This document shows, one piece after another, positions 30,454-30,590 of a stretch of 30,590 nt of DNA. Both the position numbers and the translations under genes were made by a program. The first letter of the stretch is position 1, and each line of letters starts with the position of its first letter. The notes below the pieces were generated by a model. That model had not been told where the DNA came from. It saw nothing but the letters and a program-made list of their open reading frames with translations, and did not search any database. This DNA is from Abiotrophia sp965245735 (GTDB taxonomy: Bacteria > Bacillota > Bacilli > Lactobacillales > Aerococcaceae): positions 1 to 30,590 of the forward strand of contig CBDFAX010000024.1 of the NCBI GenBank assembly GCA_965245735.1, in the 5' to 3' direction.

Positions 30454-30590
30454 GCATGTAAGGGAAAGTTTGTGAATTTATAGTGTGTCATTATTGTTTT
30501 AGGTGGGTGATTAAACAAACATTATCAGTATTATCAATGTATCTTCAAAATATTTGTGATTCTATCTTTTATCTGACTTCAAAAGTTCTT

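Noticed and set aside
1..30590. CRISPR array, tRNA or rRNA genes, insertion sequences or prophage genes
   Set aside because: No regularly spaced direct repeats, tRNA/rRNA-like sequence, transposase or integrase motifs were seen; the only large repeats are the oppA-like genes and the five-gene array.
30454..30590. Possible gene start or promoter on either strand at the window end
   Set aside because: The sequence is AT-rich with only chance hexamers; no reading frame or paired elements can be supported before the window ends.

Overview
The window comes from a Gram-positive, moderately low-GC Firmicute, most probably a member of the Lactobacillales (inference; an Aerococcaceae/Carnobacteriaceae-like lineage would fit, but genus cannot be fixed from the sequence alone). 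Support comes from strong AGGAGG ribosome binding sites, TTG and GTG starts, U-tailed hairpin terminators after most transcription units, and the order rnc-smc-HAD-ftsY-ylxM-ffh-rpsP-khpA-rimM-trmD-rplS. This is a merged form of the Bacillus/Lactobacillales RNase III-SMC-SRP and S16-RimM-TrmD-L19 clusters.

Layout. 1-4851: three closely related oligopeptide-binding ABC proteins (the first cut by the window edge, the third inverted), with no permease or ATPase genes in view. 5057-11260: rnc, smc, a Cof-type HAD phosphatase and ftsY in one run with a terminator at the end. 11417-11851: a small four-helix membrane protein. 11983-14236: a DtxR/MntR-type metalloregulator, then ylxM and ffh. 14293-19687: an Old Yellow Enzyme homologue divergent from a luciferase-like monooxygenase, GcvH-like protein, zinc macrodomain, SirTM sirtuin and lipoate ligase. 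This is the lipoylation-dependent ADP-ribosylation module known from staphylococci and streptococci. 19688-19996: an intergenic region with a terminator, a 45-codon minus-strand orphan fragment and a compound DtxR-type operator. 19997-22487: a Mn/Fe-type ABC transporter (ATPase, permease, binding protein). 22583-23145: rpsP and khpA. 23193-28589: five tandem paralogues of a two-helix membrane protein that I do not recognise. 28670-30394: rimM, trmD and rplS.

How it fits together. The core genes serve ribosome maturation, tRNA modification, SRP targeting and chromosome organisation. Accessory blocks sit at three joints of this core: ftsY/ylxM (membrane protein and metalloregulator), ffh/rpsP (lipoyl-ADP-ribosylation and metal uptake) and khpA/rimM (the paralogue array). 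The metalloregulator and the metal transporter carry the same operator architecture (TTAGGY-N2-RCCTAA), so they probably form one regulon although they lie about 8 kb apart.

The best candidate for something undescribed is the five-gene array. All five share one topology and a conserved cytoplasmic domain. Four have their own promoter-like element and four are followed by a terminator. They occupy the slot between khpA and rimM where Bacillus has a single small gene.
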